Positions 1 through 7,567 of a stretch of 64,000 nt of DNA are shown one piece after another. The notes beneath the pieces are model-generated. The model worked only from the letters and a program-made list of their open reading frames with translations. It had not been told where the DNA came from and did no database searches. The DNA is from an uncultured Alphaproteobacteria bacterium (GTDB lineage Bacteria; Pseudomonadota; Alphaproteobacteria; RF32; CAG-239), in contig CALXZH010000034.1 in NCBI GenBank assembly GCA_944393175.1, positions 1 through 64,000 on the forward strand. The letters run 5' to 3'. The translations under genes were made by a program, and so were the position numbers. Position 1 is the stretch's first letter. Each line of letters begins with the position of its first letter.

Positions 1-78
1 CTTTATACTTGCCTGCGCAGCTAATGACGTATATACCATTAACCCTGCACAGAAAATTATTGTTCTAATAATTTTCAT
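1..78 (-). CDS. N-terminus of a secreted or periplasmic protein (partial)
   Basis: The gene starts at 78 and runs off the left edge, leaving 26 codons. The peptide opens with a short basic start (MKIIRT), a hydrophobic stretch and a probable signal peptidase site around the SLAAQA segment, so it should be exported. The start is supported by a GAGGTG ribosome site four bases upstream and by a promoter-like TTGACA further up. The mature part is outside the window, so no function can be given. Confidence 0.6.
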   Translation of the reverse strand, partial: MKIIRTIIFCAGLMVYTSLAAQASIK

Positions 79-113
79 AGTACACCTCATAGAGTTCAAT
101 CAAGCCTATTGTT

Positions 114-142
114 AGAGTAGCATTTTGGCCTCTATTTGTCAA
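114..142 (-). promoter_or_regulatory. Candidate sigma-70 promoter for the partial secreted-protein gene
   Basis: On the minus strand a perfect TTGACA (137-142) is followed after exactly 17 bp by TACTCT (114-119), about 35 bp before the start codon at 78. The -35 box is strong and the -10 box is weak. Confidence 0.4.
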
Positions 143-189
143 ACTTTTAATCGTCTTCTGAAGAATTTTTCATCTTTTTGTAACACGCA

Positions 190-229
190 AAATAAAATCA
201 GCCTCTTATTAAGAGGCTGATTTTATTTT
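190..229 (-). terminator. Rho-independent terminator after pssA
   Basis: An uninterrupted stem (AATCAGCCTCTTA paired with its complement) with A/T-rich flanks sits just past the pssA stop codon at 233. The T-run follows the stem on both strands, so it may also stop transcription from the other side. Confidence 0.8.
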
Positions 230-232
230 CTT

Positions 233-1018
233 TTATTGTTTTTCAAAATCGTGTTTTTCTTTTAAGAAAAATAGTACGCCGATTGGAATTGATACGGCAT
301 AACACAAAGTTGAAATTCCTAAGGTTAACCATGGTTGGCTCATCACAAAGCTGGCAAACAAAGCCACAATCAACATCATTGGGATGAACATGTAGGTCGG
401 AACTTTCATCTTCTTGGTGGAAATCGTCGGTATCCGACTAACCATTAAAAATGAAACAACACACATCAAGATACTGCAGAAAGTATTGGTACGGAAAATT
501 TCATATTCCGGAAAATCAAAAGATATCATTATCGGCATAATGGCTAAAGCTGCGGCCGCCGGAGCCGGCACGCCAACAAAAAAGTGATGCCAATATTCAG
601 GTTGCGGTGCTTCTTCCAACATTGTGTTAAAACGAGCCAAACGCATTGCCATTCCGATTGAGAACAATAAGCAGAAGAACCAGCCAAATTTCGGTAAGTC
701 AAACAAAGTCCATTGATACATCAAAATTGCCGGGGCAACGCCAAAACTAACAAAATCAGACAAAGAATCGAGCTCTGCACCGAATTTGGTAGAGCCTTTG
801 AGCATTCTGGCAACACGACCATCTAAGCCATCAAACAAAGCTGCTAAAAAGATGCAAATAACAGCCTTAACCCAATCTTCCTGAACAGAATAACGAATCG
901 ATGTTACACCTGCACACAAGGCCAACATTGTAACAATATTCGGGGCAATTTTTCTAAACGGCAGACGCGTACTGATGCCCTGTTTGCTCAACAGGGGTTT
1001 ATTGATTGATTTTTGCAT
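233..1018 (-). CDS. pssA: CDP-diacylglycerol--serine O-phosphatidyltransferase
   Basis: This integral membrane enzyme condenses CDP-diacylglycerol with serine to make phosphatidylserine, the precursor of phosphatidylethanolamine. The CDP-alcohol phosphotransferase signature is visible near residues 64-90 as DG..GR.AR, a glycine and then D..SD. The 261-residue protein has several hydrophobic segments, as expected for the family. The neighbouring upstream gene psd makes the next enzyme of the pathway, and its stop codon overlaps the pssA start by one base (TAATG), so the two are translationally coupled. A strong hairpin terminator follows directly. The assignment is secure; only the exact start is inferred from the psd overlap. 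Confidence 0.95.
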   Translation of the reverse strand: MQKSINKPLLSKQGISTRLPFRKIAPNIVTMLALCAGVTSIRYSVQEDWVKAVICIFLAALFDGLDGRVARMLKGSTKFGAELDSLSDFVSFGVAPAILMYQWTLFDLPKFGWFFCLLFSIGMAMRLARFNTMLEEAPQPEYWHHFFVGVPAPAAAALAIMPIMISFDFPEYEIFRTNTFCSILMCVVSFLMVSRIPTISTKKMKVPTYMFIPMMLIVALFASFVMSQPWLTLGISTLCYAVSIPIGVLFFLKEKHDFEKQ

Positions 1019-1725
1019 TAGCGGGTTACTCCTTTAACTTGAGAGGCAGAACTGTTTAAATTAGCAATAATGCTTTCGCCGGCAACCATTGTTTGACCTA
1101 AACAAACTTGAGGCTCAACACCTTCCGGCAAATAGACATCTAAACGGGAGCCGAAACGAATCATCCCAAAACGCTCACCAGCTTTATATTCCTGGCCTTC
1201 GGTGGCCTCACACAAAATACGACGCGCAACCAGGCCTGCAATTTGAACAAAGGCAATATTTTTACCGCTCTTGGTCTTCATGGCCAGAAGTTGGCGCTCA
1301 TTGTCCTTGCTGGCTTTATCCAAAGTCGCGTTAATAAATTTTCCGGGAACATATACCGCTTTGGTGATTTTTCCTTCCGCAGGAGAACGATTAACATGAA
1401 CATTAAACACGCTCATAAAAACACTGACACGGGTAAATTTTTCATCACCCAAACCTAACTCTTCGGGCGCTTTTACCTTGGTTATCATTTGAACAATGCC
1501 GTCTGCGGGAGAAACGACAACATCTTCTATTTCCGGAGTAACCCGATCCGGATCTCTGAAGAAATAAAAGCACCAGATTGTTAATGCAATACCTATCCAG
1601 CCTAAGGGTTCCCACATCATTGCTAACAATGCGGTAACGGCAGCAAATATGCCTACAAACTTCCATCCCTCGTTGTGGATGTTGGGAAGAATGTATCTAC
1701 GCCATGAGATATCTATTGTTTTCAT
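1018..1725 (-). CDS. psd: Phosphatidylserine decarboxylase proenzyme
   Basis: The enzyme decarboxylates phosphatidylserine to phosphatidylethanolamine using a pyruvoyl group made by self-cleavage. The cleavage motif is seen as RFGSRLD at residues 190-196, with Ser193 the expected pyruvoyl precursor. At 235 residues it is the short, archaeal/alphaproteobacterial type of Psd rather than the long enterobacterial form. Two hydrophobic segments lie at about 22-40 and 42-56 and should anchor it in the inner membrane. It is the first gene of a two-gene operon with pssA, sharing one base with it. The 240 bases upstream, up to the tRNA-Leu gene, hold no other convincing gene. Confidence 0.95.
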   Translation of the reverse strand: MKTIDISWRRYILPNIHNEGWKFVGIFAAVTALLAMMWEPLGWIGIALTIWCFYFFRDPDRVTPEIEDVVVSPADGIVQMITKVKAPEELGLGDEKFTRVSVFMSVFNVHVNRSPAEGKITKAVYVPGKFINATLDKASKDNERQLLAMKTKSGKNIAFVQIAGLVARRILCEATEGQEYKAGERFGMIRFGSRLDVYLPEGVEPQVCLGQTMVAGESIIANLNSSASQVKGVTR

Positions 1726-1925
1726 CTATAAAATCCTTAAATGTTCGGCTTGAAAAGCATATTTGCCGTGACGCTGTCAACTGCCGCAAATATAACCTCT
1801 CAAACACTTTGTTTTCACACGTATTTTTTTATAAATACGTTTTTACTCTATACACCTTTTTTGTTACTGGCAAGGGTTATCTTAATTTAGCGCATAGGGA
1901 CTGTGAAAAAAATTGAAAATTAGTG

Positions 1926-1954
1926 TTGCATTTATGTAATTTTGTTTGTATAAA
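1926..1954 (+). promoter_or_regulatory. Promoter of tRNA-Leu
   Basis: TTGCAT (1926-1931), a 17-bp spacer and TATAAA (1949-1954) lie 13 bp before the mature tRNA 5' end, which is the geometry expected for a sigma-70 tRNA promoter. Confidence 0.65.
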
Positions 1955-1967
1955 CATCTCTGTTGAT

Positions 1968-2054
1968 GCGCTTGTGGCGGAATTGGTAGACGCTGCAGAC
2001 TTAAAATCTGTTGTCCGCAAGGACGTGCCGGTTCAAGTCCGGCCTAGCGCACCA
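1968..2054 (+). tRNA. tRNA-Leu (anticodon TAA)
   Basis: The 87-base sequence folds as a class II tRNA with a long variable arm. The anticodon loop CTTAAAA gives anticodon TAA, which reads the leucine codon UUA. The T arm is GCCGG-TTCAAGT-CCGGC, the discriminator is A, and CCA is encoded. The acceptor stem GCGCTTG/CTAGCGC has one T-T mismatch at pair 6-67, which is unusual but tolerable. Confidence 0.95.
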
Positions 2055-2058
2055 TTTA

Positions 2059-2088
2059 TAAAGCACCCCATTTGAGGTGCTTTTTTAT
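2059..2088 (+). terminator. Terminator of tRNA-Leu
   Basis: A 7-bp stem (AAGCACC / GGTGCTT) followed by a T-run begins a few bases after the tRNA CCA end. Confidence 0.8.
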
Positions 2089-2094
2089 TAAACA

Positions 2095-2123
2095 AAAAGC
2101 GGCAGGGTTTAAGTCCACCGCTT
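2095..2123 (-). terminator. Terminator of the downstream membrane-protein gene
   Basis: AAAAGCGG and its complement CCGCTTTT flank a 15-nt loop just past the stop of the gene at 2139. On the minus strand the stem is followed by a T-rich tail. Confidence 0.55.
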
Positions 2124-2138
2124 TTAATTTATTAGAGC

Positions 2139-2717
2139 TTATCTTTTTAAGATAAGCGGCGCATAAAATTTCGAAAATCCTATCATATCCTTGAGCCAAA
2201 TTTCACTTTCATGAAGTTCAGCACAAACAGGCATGCCGGTTCTAGAAGAGCACCAAAATTTGTTGCCGTAAAGAGGCTCATCACCTGATTTTTTGCGCAA
2301 AGCTGAAATATCGCCCCAATTTGCTTTTAATAATAAAGCATCATCGGGCGCCAACAATCGGCCACCCAGACGTTTGATATACCTTTCTAAGCACGGCGGA
2401 TTGACATTATATTGCACGCGGCTATGGATTACTAAATCCGGAGCAATGCGATAACCGATAATGCGCCCGTTTTCAGGTAAATAATCCGGGCTTTCAACCA
2501 GATTTTCATAAACATAGCGCGGTACGGTATAGTCATCTACCGTACCCGGCAATTTACCGTCCCAAAGAGGTTCTCCTGCCGGACCGGTATAAACCCCTGC
2601 TTTACCAGATAACTCTTTGTTGGTACGGTTGCCATAATATATTGCTGAGATAAACGCAAACAAAAACAGGCATACGAAGACCCCGACCATGATAAAGATA
2701 ATAGTTTTTTCATCCAT
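2139..2717 (-). CDS. Unknown single-pass membrane protein behind the shared leader
   Basis: I do not recognise this 192-residue protein. It begins MDEKTIIFIMVG, has one transmembrane segment at about residues 5-27, and the rest is soluble, rich in charged residues with two late cysteines (WCSS and PVCAE). I place the start at the ATG at 2717 because the in-frame extension upstream (to 2774) lies in a 50-nt block duplicated in front of another gene at 61415, and no ribosome site precedes the longer start. A Shine-Dalgarno is not obvious for the short start either. The upstream block has a TTGACA box 62 bp before the shared segment. The gene sits between tRNA-Leu and a phage-like lysis patch, so it may be acquired. 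Confidence 0.6.
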   Translation of the reverse strand: MDEKTIIFIMVGVFVCLFLFAFISAIYYGNRTNKELSGKAGVYTGPAGEPLWDGKLPGTVDDYTVPRYVYENLVESPDYLPENGRIIGYRIAPDLVIHSRVQYNVNPPCLERYIKRLGGRLLAPDDALLLKANWGDISALRKKSGDEPLYGNKFWCSSRTGMPVCAELHESEIWLKDMIGFSKFYAPLILKR

Positions 2718-2762
2718 AATGATACCGGAATATTTTAAGAGGCTTATATGACCGGATCCTCT
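2713..2762 (-). repeat. Shared leader block, copy A
   Basis: On the minus strand this 50-nt segment, ending in ATGGA of the gene at 2717, matches 61370-61419 (plus strand) with a single mismatch. It contains AGAGG paired with CCTCT, and two CCGG elements. The block is upstream of two unrelated coding sequences, so it is probably a regulatory leader or a recently duplicated 5' region. Confidence 0.75.
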
Positions 2763-2794
2763 TTTGTAAAACATAATTATAATCTAATTGAGCT

Positions 2795-2824
2795 TAAGCT
2801 ATATGTATTCATATGCTATGTCAA
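2795..2824 (-). promoter_or_regulatory. Promoter-like region of shared leader, copy A
   Basis: Minus-strand TTGACA (2819-2824) is followed 13 bp later by CATATAGCTTA (2795-2805). The same two elements, 12 bp apart, precede copy B at 61310-61338. The -10 box is not clear (TATAGC or TAGCTT). Confidence 0.4.
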
Positions 2825-2854
2825 GAATTTTGAGATTTTAGAACGTATTAGCTT

Positions 2855-3421
2855 TTACCAATTTTGAGATAACAAAGCTCCGAAAATAAAACCATAGACG
2901 ATTTCGGACAAATTTTTAGGTTGAGCAAGCCAAACAGGTTCGTTCCACATCTTCGGAAATTTATCAAAAACACACCATGAGCCATAATATATCGGAGAGG
3001 ACATTAACCCGATGGCTATAAAACTCCAATTTTGCAAAACAATAGCGGGAACACTCATTGGCAATGTATATCTTAACCACATATACCACCAATCATATAG
3101 TCCTATATATTTTTCCTTGCCTAGCTTATCATACACCCAATCGAGAGGAATTCGAAACCATCGGTCATAACTTTCGGCATTTTGAGAAGTGCTCCGACCA
3201 CAATCTAAAATTTCGCCAACCGCGCGGCTCCAAAACTGAAATTGTATCCAGATTGACAACAACAATGCACTCCACCAAGATGTTTGCTCAAGCAATATCA
3301 AAAAAATAGAGGTAATCATCACAACTGTCTGAATACCTCTATTTCCAAGCCATTTATGTTCATCAAATAATCCGCCATACCACCGCCGGACAAATGACCA
3401 TAAAATTCCGTTTATTATCAT
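2855..3421 (-). CDS. Unknown tryptophan-rich membrane protein, phage-like
   Basis: The 188-residue protein has about seventeen tryptophans, several WW pairs and three or four hydrophobic segments (near residues 32-60, 110-128, 128-145 and 170-185). A good ribosome site (AAGGAG) lies eight bases before the ATG. I do not recognise the family. Proteins of this look occur in tailed phages next to lysis genes, and a GH108-type muramidase gene lies about 0.5 kb away on the same strand, so a role in phage lysis or membrane modification is possible but only inferred. The reading frame is intact. Confidence 0.6.
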   Translation of the reverse strand: MIINGILWSFVRRWYGGLFDEHKWLGNRGIQTVVMITSIFLILLEQTSWWSALLLSIWIQFQFWSRAVGEILDCGRSTSQNAESYDRWFRIPLDWVYDKLGKEKYIGLYDWWYMWLRYTLPMSVPAIVLQNWSFIAIGLMSSPIYYGSWCVFDKFPKMWNEPVWLAQPKNLSEIVYGFIFGALLSQNW

Positions 3422-3527
3422 TTTATATTCTCCTTTTTTGTGTTATTTAAAAATTCAATAGGTTACTTAACTATATTTTCAATTTTTGCATTTATACTTT
3501 ATTCATCTCAATCTTTGGAGTTTGAAG

Positions 3528-3968
3528 ATGAAAAAATTTTGGATTTTTGCGTTAACAATGTTGTTGAGTTGTAATGTTTATGCTGAAACATTAAAAGATA
3601 GTGAGCAAAATTTATATCTGTGTCAGGAAATCTATATGCAAAAAAAGAAAGATTGTACAGAAACTTGGAGCATGAAATGTTATGATTTTCTTATTAATAT
3701 AAACAAAAAGGCGCAACAATGTTATAAAGATGAAGCTGTAAAAGTTTTAACACAATTTTATAATTTGTCAGAACAAGATGCTCAAAATAAAATAGATAAA
3801 TATGTTAGCTTTATTTATGATGAGTATCTATTTTTATACAATAATACAAATTATTGTAAGCAAAATAATTGTGGTGTATCTCCATATTTATATAGCGAAT
3901 ACACCACAACACAAGAACTTTATGATTACATTTATAAAATGATAAAATCAGTATCAGCTCACAATTAA
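3528..3968 (+). CDS. Small secreted protein of unknown function
   Basis: The start at 3528 is chosen over an earlier in-frame ATG because it has a Shine-Dalgarno (TTGGAG) seven bases upstream and opens a good signal peptide (MKKFWIFALTMLLSCNVYA). The mature part is about 127 residues, lysine- and tyrosine-rich, with six cysteines spaced as C..C pairs (LCQEIYMQKKKDC, MKCYDF, QQCYKD, YCKQNNC), which suggests disulfides in the periplasm or outside. It converges on the muramidase gene, with four bases of overlap at the 3' ends. It might be an immunity- or inhibitor-like partner of the muramidase; nothing in the sequence proves it. Confidence 0.65.
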   Translation: MKKFWIFALTMLLSCNVYAETLKDSEQNLYLCQEIYMQKKKDCTETWSMKCYDFLININKKAQQCYKDEAVKVLTQFYNLSEQDAQNKIDKYVSFIYDEYLFLYNNTNYCKQNNCGVSPYLYSEYTTTQELYDYIYKMIKSVSAHN

Positions 3969-4846
3969 TATTTGTTGAACCTATTTTTGTGCCCTTTTTC
4001 AAATACACGTTGAGAAGGATCATTATTTAAATATTGTTCCTCTACTTTTTTCACATTTTCAATAAACTTTTCTTTTAGAATTTTATAATTAGTATTTTTT
4101 ATGGCTCTTAATGTGTTTGCACCAATTATACCATCTTCTATAATACCCAAAGCTTTTTGTAAGTTTTTAATTGCTGTAGGCTGTCCTTGAACAATACTAT
4201 CATCCAAAACAATGTCAGCTAGCTCATCTGGAAGCTGATAAATATTTGTCTTTTTCCAATAATCTCTGAATAAGAGCATACTAGCTCTTTCTTGCGTTAG
4301 ATTTTTAATATCTTCCGTTGGATACCATCGGCTACTTATTGCAAATTTTGTTTCTCCTCCACGGTCATTAGGGTGATTAACATATCCGCCCTCATTAATT
4401 TTTACACGGCTGTTCATAATATTGTTAAAACGCTTATCATTAAGCATTTCATCAATATCTTTTTTATCAAAGCCCTCACCATAGAGAGAATAATCAATAT
4501 TATTTACTTTTGCATCATTTGCTACATTCCCTTTGGTATTTTGAGCAATTTTGAATGAAGTCGCATCATTACCGATTGGTTTAGGTAATAAAGCAGAGCT
4601 TACTTTATTTCCCTCTTTTGCCATACTATTCGTTAATGTCTGAGATAAATAAGAACGAGCCGTGGGTGCTTGCTTGGAATTAAGATATGAAAAATCATTT
4701 TCCAACAAATGGCGAGAGCTGAATTTATAGTTTTTACCAGTCTCTTCTTGAGAAGAACCCTCTCTTGAAAGTAGAGATTGAGATTGTTTCTTTTTCATCT
4801 CTTGTTCTGGGTCATCTTGCATTATGTATTGAATTAAATTAGACAT
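3965..4846 (-). CDS. GH108-type N-acetylmuramidase (secretion-activating / endolysin family)
   Basis: The C-terminal half carries the glycoside hydrolase 108 signature NEGGYVNHPNDRGGETKFAIS, split here as EGGYV (Glu152 catalytic) followed by GGETKFAIS, then a PG-binding-3 type region (about residues 205-250, with GIIEDGIIGANTLRAI). It should cut the glycan strand of peptidoglycan. The first 145 residues are low-complexity and probably disordered; there is no signal peptide, so export would need a holin or a TtsA-like/other route. A GGAGGA ribosome site supports the start. At 293 residues it is longer than the usual 180-residue enzyme because of this N-terminal extension. The neighbourhood looks like a remnant of a phage lysis module. 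Confidence 0.8.
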   Translation of the reverse strand: MSNLIQYIMQDDPEQEMKKKQSQSLLSREGSSQEETGKNYKFSSRHLLENDFSYLNSKQAPTARSYLSQTLTNSMAKEGNKVSSALLPKPIGNDATSFKIAQNTKGNVANDAKVNNIDYSLYGEGFDKKDIDEMLNDKRFNNIMNSRVKINEGGYVNHPNDRGGETKFAISSRWYPTEDIKNLTQERASMLLFRDYWKKTNIYQLPDELADIVLDDSIVQGQPTAIKNLQKALGIIEDGIIGANTLRAIKNTNYKILKEKFIENVKKVEEQYLNNDPSQRVFEKGHKNRFNKY

Positions 4847-4865
4847 AGTTTCTTCCTCCGTTAAT

Positions 4866-4904
4866 GAATAAAAAAAATCCGAAGAATTTAATCTTCGGAT
4901 TTTA
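4866..4904 (-). terminator. Terminator after the zeta-like kinase gene
   Basis: AAATCCGAAGA and its complement flank a short loop, and on the minus strand the stem is followed by eight T residues. It separates the kinase gene (4994-5662) from the muramidase gene. Confidence 0.75.
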
Positions 4905-4993
4905 GGCGCACTTTTCCCAAGTGGCTTTTATTTTATAGCAAAATTAAATACAATTTTCAAGATCTAATTTAATTCATAAACAATTTTTAAGTT

Positions 4994-5662
4994 TTACTTA
5001 ACCTTTATACCTTGATGATATTGGCTTTGCAGGGCAAAATGGTTATGTGTGGTATCATAAATTGATAACTCATCAACCAAGGGTTTGTAAGTTTCAAGAT
5101 AACGATTGATGAGCGCGCCTCTTTGCAAAATCATATCACGCGAGGTATGGCGGTGCGTGATTTTTTCACGTTCTGCGGCACGGCGGCAAGCCTCGTTAAT
5201 ATCACACAAGATAAAGCATATTTCGGTTTGGTAGCCTAATTTGTGCAAATTTTTCATTAATTCGACGTGAGCATCATTTACGCCGCTATGTTCCAGATAG
5301 ATGTCGGCTTTTTTCTCAATTGCTCGACGCAAAACCTCGTAACCGATTATGCGAGCAGGCATTTCCCATTTGGCAAAAGTTTTAACACTCCCTAAGCGAT
5401 AAATATCTTTCCAATATTCAGGGATACTTTCCATTATTTTATCAAAGCTGATAAATAATTTTGAATCCCAATGCAAAGTTTTGCAAAAGGTGCTTTTACC
5501 GGCTCCGGGGATTCCTCCGATTTGCACAAAATGCGGCGACGCACTCGGGCGCGCCTTGTCAATATAAGAAGAAATGATTTTATCATATTGCGGGGATTTT
5601 ATATCTTTATATTCATAAGGAATAAGTAATCCCACCGCCGGCAGTAAACTTGAGAGTTCCAC
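4994..5662 (-). CDS. Zeta-toxin-like P-loop kinase
   Basis: The 222-residue protein has a Walker A motif GGIPGAGKST at residues 49-58, an aspartate in FISFDKIM corresponding to the phosphate-acceptor region, and an arginine-rich lid (ACRRAAERE). This matches the zeta toxin / AAA_33 kinase group. Zeta toxins phosphorylate UDP-N-acetylglucosamine; many chromosomal relatives are metabolic or unknown kinases. No epsilon-like antitoxin lies beside it, so a working toxin-antitoxin pair is not shown. The start codon is GTG at 5662 behind GGAGAAG. It is transcribed divergently from the flavin reductase gene and ends at its own terminator. Confidence 0.7.
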   Translation of the reverse strand: MELSSLLPAVGLLIPYEYKDIKSPQYDKIISSYIDKARPSASPHFVQIGGIPGAGKSTFCKTLHWDSKLFISFDKIMESIPEYWKDIYRLGSVKTFAKWEMPARIIGYEVLRRAIEKKADIYLEHSGVNDAHVELMKNLHKLGYQTEICFILCDINEACRRAAEREKITHRHTSRDMILQRGALINRYLETYKPLVDELSIYDTTHNHFALQSQYHQGIKVK

Positions 5663-5768
5663 GTTAAAACTTCTCCGTTATTCTTTGTTTTTATTCACTT
5701 GCACATTGCTTGATTTTAGCTTATTGTACATTAAATTATTTTTTATGCAACAAAAAGGTTAGTGAAAA

Positions 5769-6554
5769 ATGACAAAAATTAATTGGAAACCAGGGACTAT
5801 GCTCTCTCCTCTGCCACCGGTTTTGGTCTCTTGCGGCACGGTTGACAAACCAAACGTTATGACCGTCGCTTGGACGGGAATTATTTGCAGCGATCCGGTG
5901 ATTACATATGTATCTATTCGTCCGCAAAGATTTTCTCACGATATTATCAAAGAAAACGGCGAATTTGTGATTAACCTCCCTACTTGGAACATGGTTACGG
6001 CCGTTGATTTTTGCGGTGTTAAATCCGGTCGAGATGTTAATAAATTCAAAGAGATGAATTTAACGCCCCTTGCCTGTCCTAATGTTAAAGCTCCGCAAAT
6101 TGCAGAGTGCCCCGTATCCATCGAATGTAAGCTTAAAAGCATTACCAATTACGGAACGCATGATATGTTTTTGGCTGAAGTAGTCGGTGTGTGTGTTGAT
6201 GATAAATATATTAACGAAAAAGGCGCGCTTGACTTGGAAAAAGCCGGAATTATCGCCTTTGCACACGGCAATTATTACACCTTAGGCAGAAATTTGGGAA
6301 GTTTCGGTTTTTCGGTCAATAAAGCCAAGCTCAAACAAATGCAAAAAATGGAAAAAGTGGAAGTTGAAGTCAAGCCTGCGCACAAAAAGCCCGTTAGTGA
6401 TGAAGGCAAGAAATTTTCTGAAAAGAAAAGACGTTCTCCTTTTGGCAGAAGTCCTTTCCACTCTAGATTTAAAGGTAAAGCAGATGCAGGCAAAGCTCCC
6501 AACAAATCTTTCGGGCCTCGCAAAAAATTGGCTAAAAAACCTAACAAAAAATAA
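5769..6554 (+). CDS. Flavin reductase-like FMN-binding protein with basic tail
   Basis: Residues 1-180 match the flavin reductase-like / flavoredoxin domain: PLPPVLVSCG, NVMTVAWTG, then SIRPQR and FVINLPT, and the late GRNLGSFGFS. These proteins bind FMN and pass electrons or reduce flavin in the cytoplasm. The last 60 residues are unlike the family: a strongly basic low-complexity tail full of lysine, arginine, serine and proline (KKPVSDEGKK, KKRRSPFGRS, RKKLAKKPNKK), as in some nucleic-acid-binding proteins. A weak AAGG site precedes the ATG. It is followed by a terminator and seems to be a single gene. Confidence 0.85.
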   Translation: MTKINWKPGTMLSPLPPVLVSCGTVDKPNVMTVAWTGIICSDPVITYVSIRPQRFSHDIIKENGEFVINLPTWNMVTAVDFCGVKSGRDVNKFKEMNLTPLACPNVKAPQIAECPVSIECKLKSITNYGTHDMFLAEVVGVCVDDKYINEKGALDLEKAGIIAFAHGNYYTLGRNLGSFGFSVNKAKLKQMQKMEKVEVEVKPAHKKPVSDEGKKFSEKKRRSPFGRSPFHSRFKGKADAGKAPNKSFGPRKKLAKKPNKK

Positions 6555-6557
6555 GTC

Positions 6558-6592
6558 TTTACAAACGCTGTTGCAAAACAGCGTTTTCTTTT
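6558..6592 (+). terminator. Terminator after the flavin reductase gene
   Basis: AAACGCTGTT and AACAGCGTTTT pair across a short loop and are followed by a T-rich tail. Confidence 0.75.
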
Positions 6593-6683
6593 ATGGTGGT
6601 GATGAAAGTACTTGCAGGTTTGTGCTTTATCTTCTATAATGCCCGCATAAGTAAAGCTCTTAATTCTGACCGGGAGAAATGCC

Positions 6684-7517
6684 ATGACAGACATTGTTTA
6701 TTTATCTTATATGCCGGAACGTAAAGCTTTTGGCGTAAAGGAAGAAAAAATCGAAAAATTGCGCCAAGAAGGAAAAACTCCCCAAATCAGAATAGCTCCT
6801 AAAGATTGGAAAGCTTTTAATTCAAAATATGAACAAAATAAAAATAATCCTTTAGTCGCTTTTCTATTAGGGCGTGAAGATGGTTATTATCTGATGATGG
6901 AAAATTATGTGAAAGCTCTAGCTTTTACAAAAGTTAATCTAAAAATACTTACACATGATGATTCCCCTGCAGAACTTGATGATGTGGACGGATTGATTTT
7001 GCCGGGAAGATTAGATGACCCCTTAAATACTTTTGCTAATCCTAAATTGCCCAGAAAACCGGTTTTGTGCTCGTTAACTTATGTAAATATGGTTAGAGAA
7101 GCCGAAAAAAGAGGTATGCCGATTTTGGGAATCGGTGCCGGAGCTAAAATTATCGGTCGTTTGCATGGTTTGCGTCCAAAACGCACAATAGAAGATGATC
7201 GCTCCGTATTGAGAGTGCGCAGTCTTAAGCTGCTCACTATTTTTCCGGAAACGGAACTTTATCGCATTATGGGCAATACTCGCAAAATGGACATTTATTC
7301 CGTCAATGAACCTTTGTTGCCTGTTGATGATAAATTTGATATGAAAATACTTGCCGTCTGCGATGATACTCCAGAAGCTTGGGGAAATGATAATATTCTC
7401 TGCGTCCATTGGGAATTTCAAGATGTTGGCGCCGAGGCTGCTACCTATACGCTCAATATCTATAAGTGGCTTGAGAAAAAAGCTCTGGCTTATTATAAAA
7501 TTCATCACAAACAATAG
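6684..7517 (+). CDS. Class I glutamine amidotransferase-like protein lacking the cysteine
   Basis: The protein resembles peptidase C26 / PuuD-type gamma-glutamyl hydrolases: DGLILPGRLDDP corresponds to the oxyanion region, PILGIGAGAK to the nucleophile elbow, and CVHWEFQ to the His-x-Glu of the triad. The nucleophile position, normally GICRG, reads GIGAG, so Gly151 replaces the cysteine and ordinary amidohydrolase activity is not expected. The N-terminal 60 residues are charged and not typical. At 277 residues the length is normal. It could be a binding or regulatory protein. The gene is monocistronic, ending at a bidirectional terminator. Confidence 0.75.
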   Translation: MTDIVYLSYMPERKAFGVKEEKIEKLRQEGKTPQIRIAPKDWKAFNSKYEQNKNNPLVAFLLGREDGYYLMMENYVKALAFTKVNLKILTHDDSPAELDDVDGLILPGRLDDPLNTFANPKLPRKPVLCSLTYVNMVREAEKRGMPILGIGAGAKIIGRLHGLRPKRTIEDDRSVLRVRSLKLLTIFPETELYRIMGNTRKMDIYSVNEPLLPVDDKFDMKILAVCDDTPEAWGNDNILCVHWEFQDVGAEAATYTLNIYKWLEKKALAYYKIHHKQ

Positions 7518-7530
7518 TATCTTTTAAAAT

Positions 7531-7563
7531 TAAAAAGCCTGCAATAAAATGCAGGCTTTTTTA
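7531..7563. terminator. Bidirectional terminator between converging genes
   Basis: AAAAGCCTGC and GCAGGCTTTT form a stem with A- and T-runs on either side, between the 3' ends of the genes at 7517 and 7568. Confidence 0.85.
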
Positions 7564-7567
7564 AGGA

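Noticed and set aside
1704-1916. 70-codon frame overlapping the psd start
   Set aside because: No ribosome site and no conserved feature; it overlaps the psd promoter region.
6275-6694. 139-codon frame antisense to the flavin reductase tail
   Set aside because: Mirror of the low-complexity lysine/arginine tail; no ribosome site.
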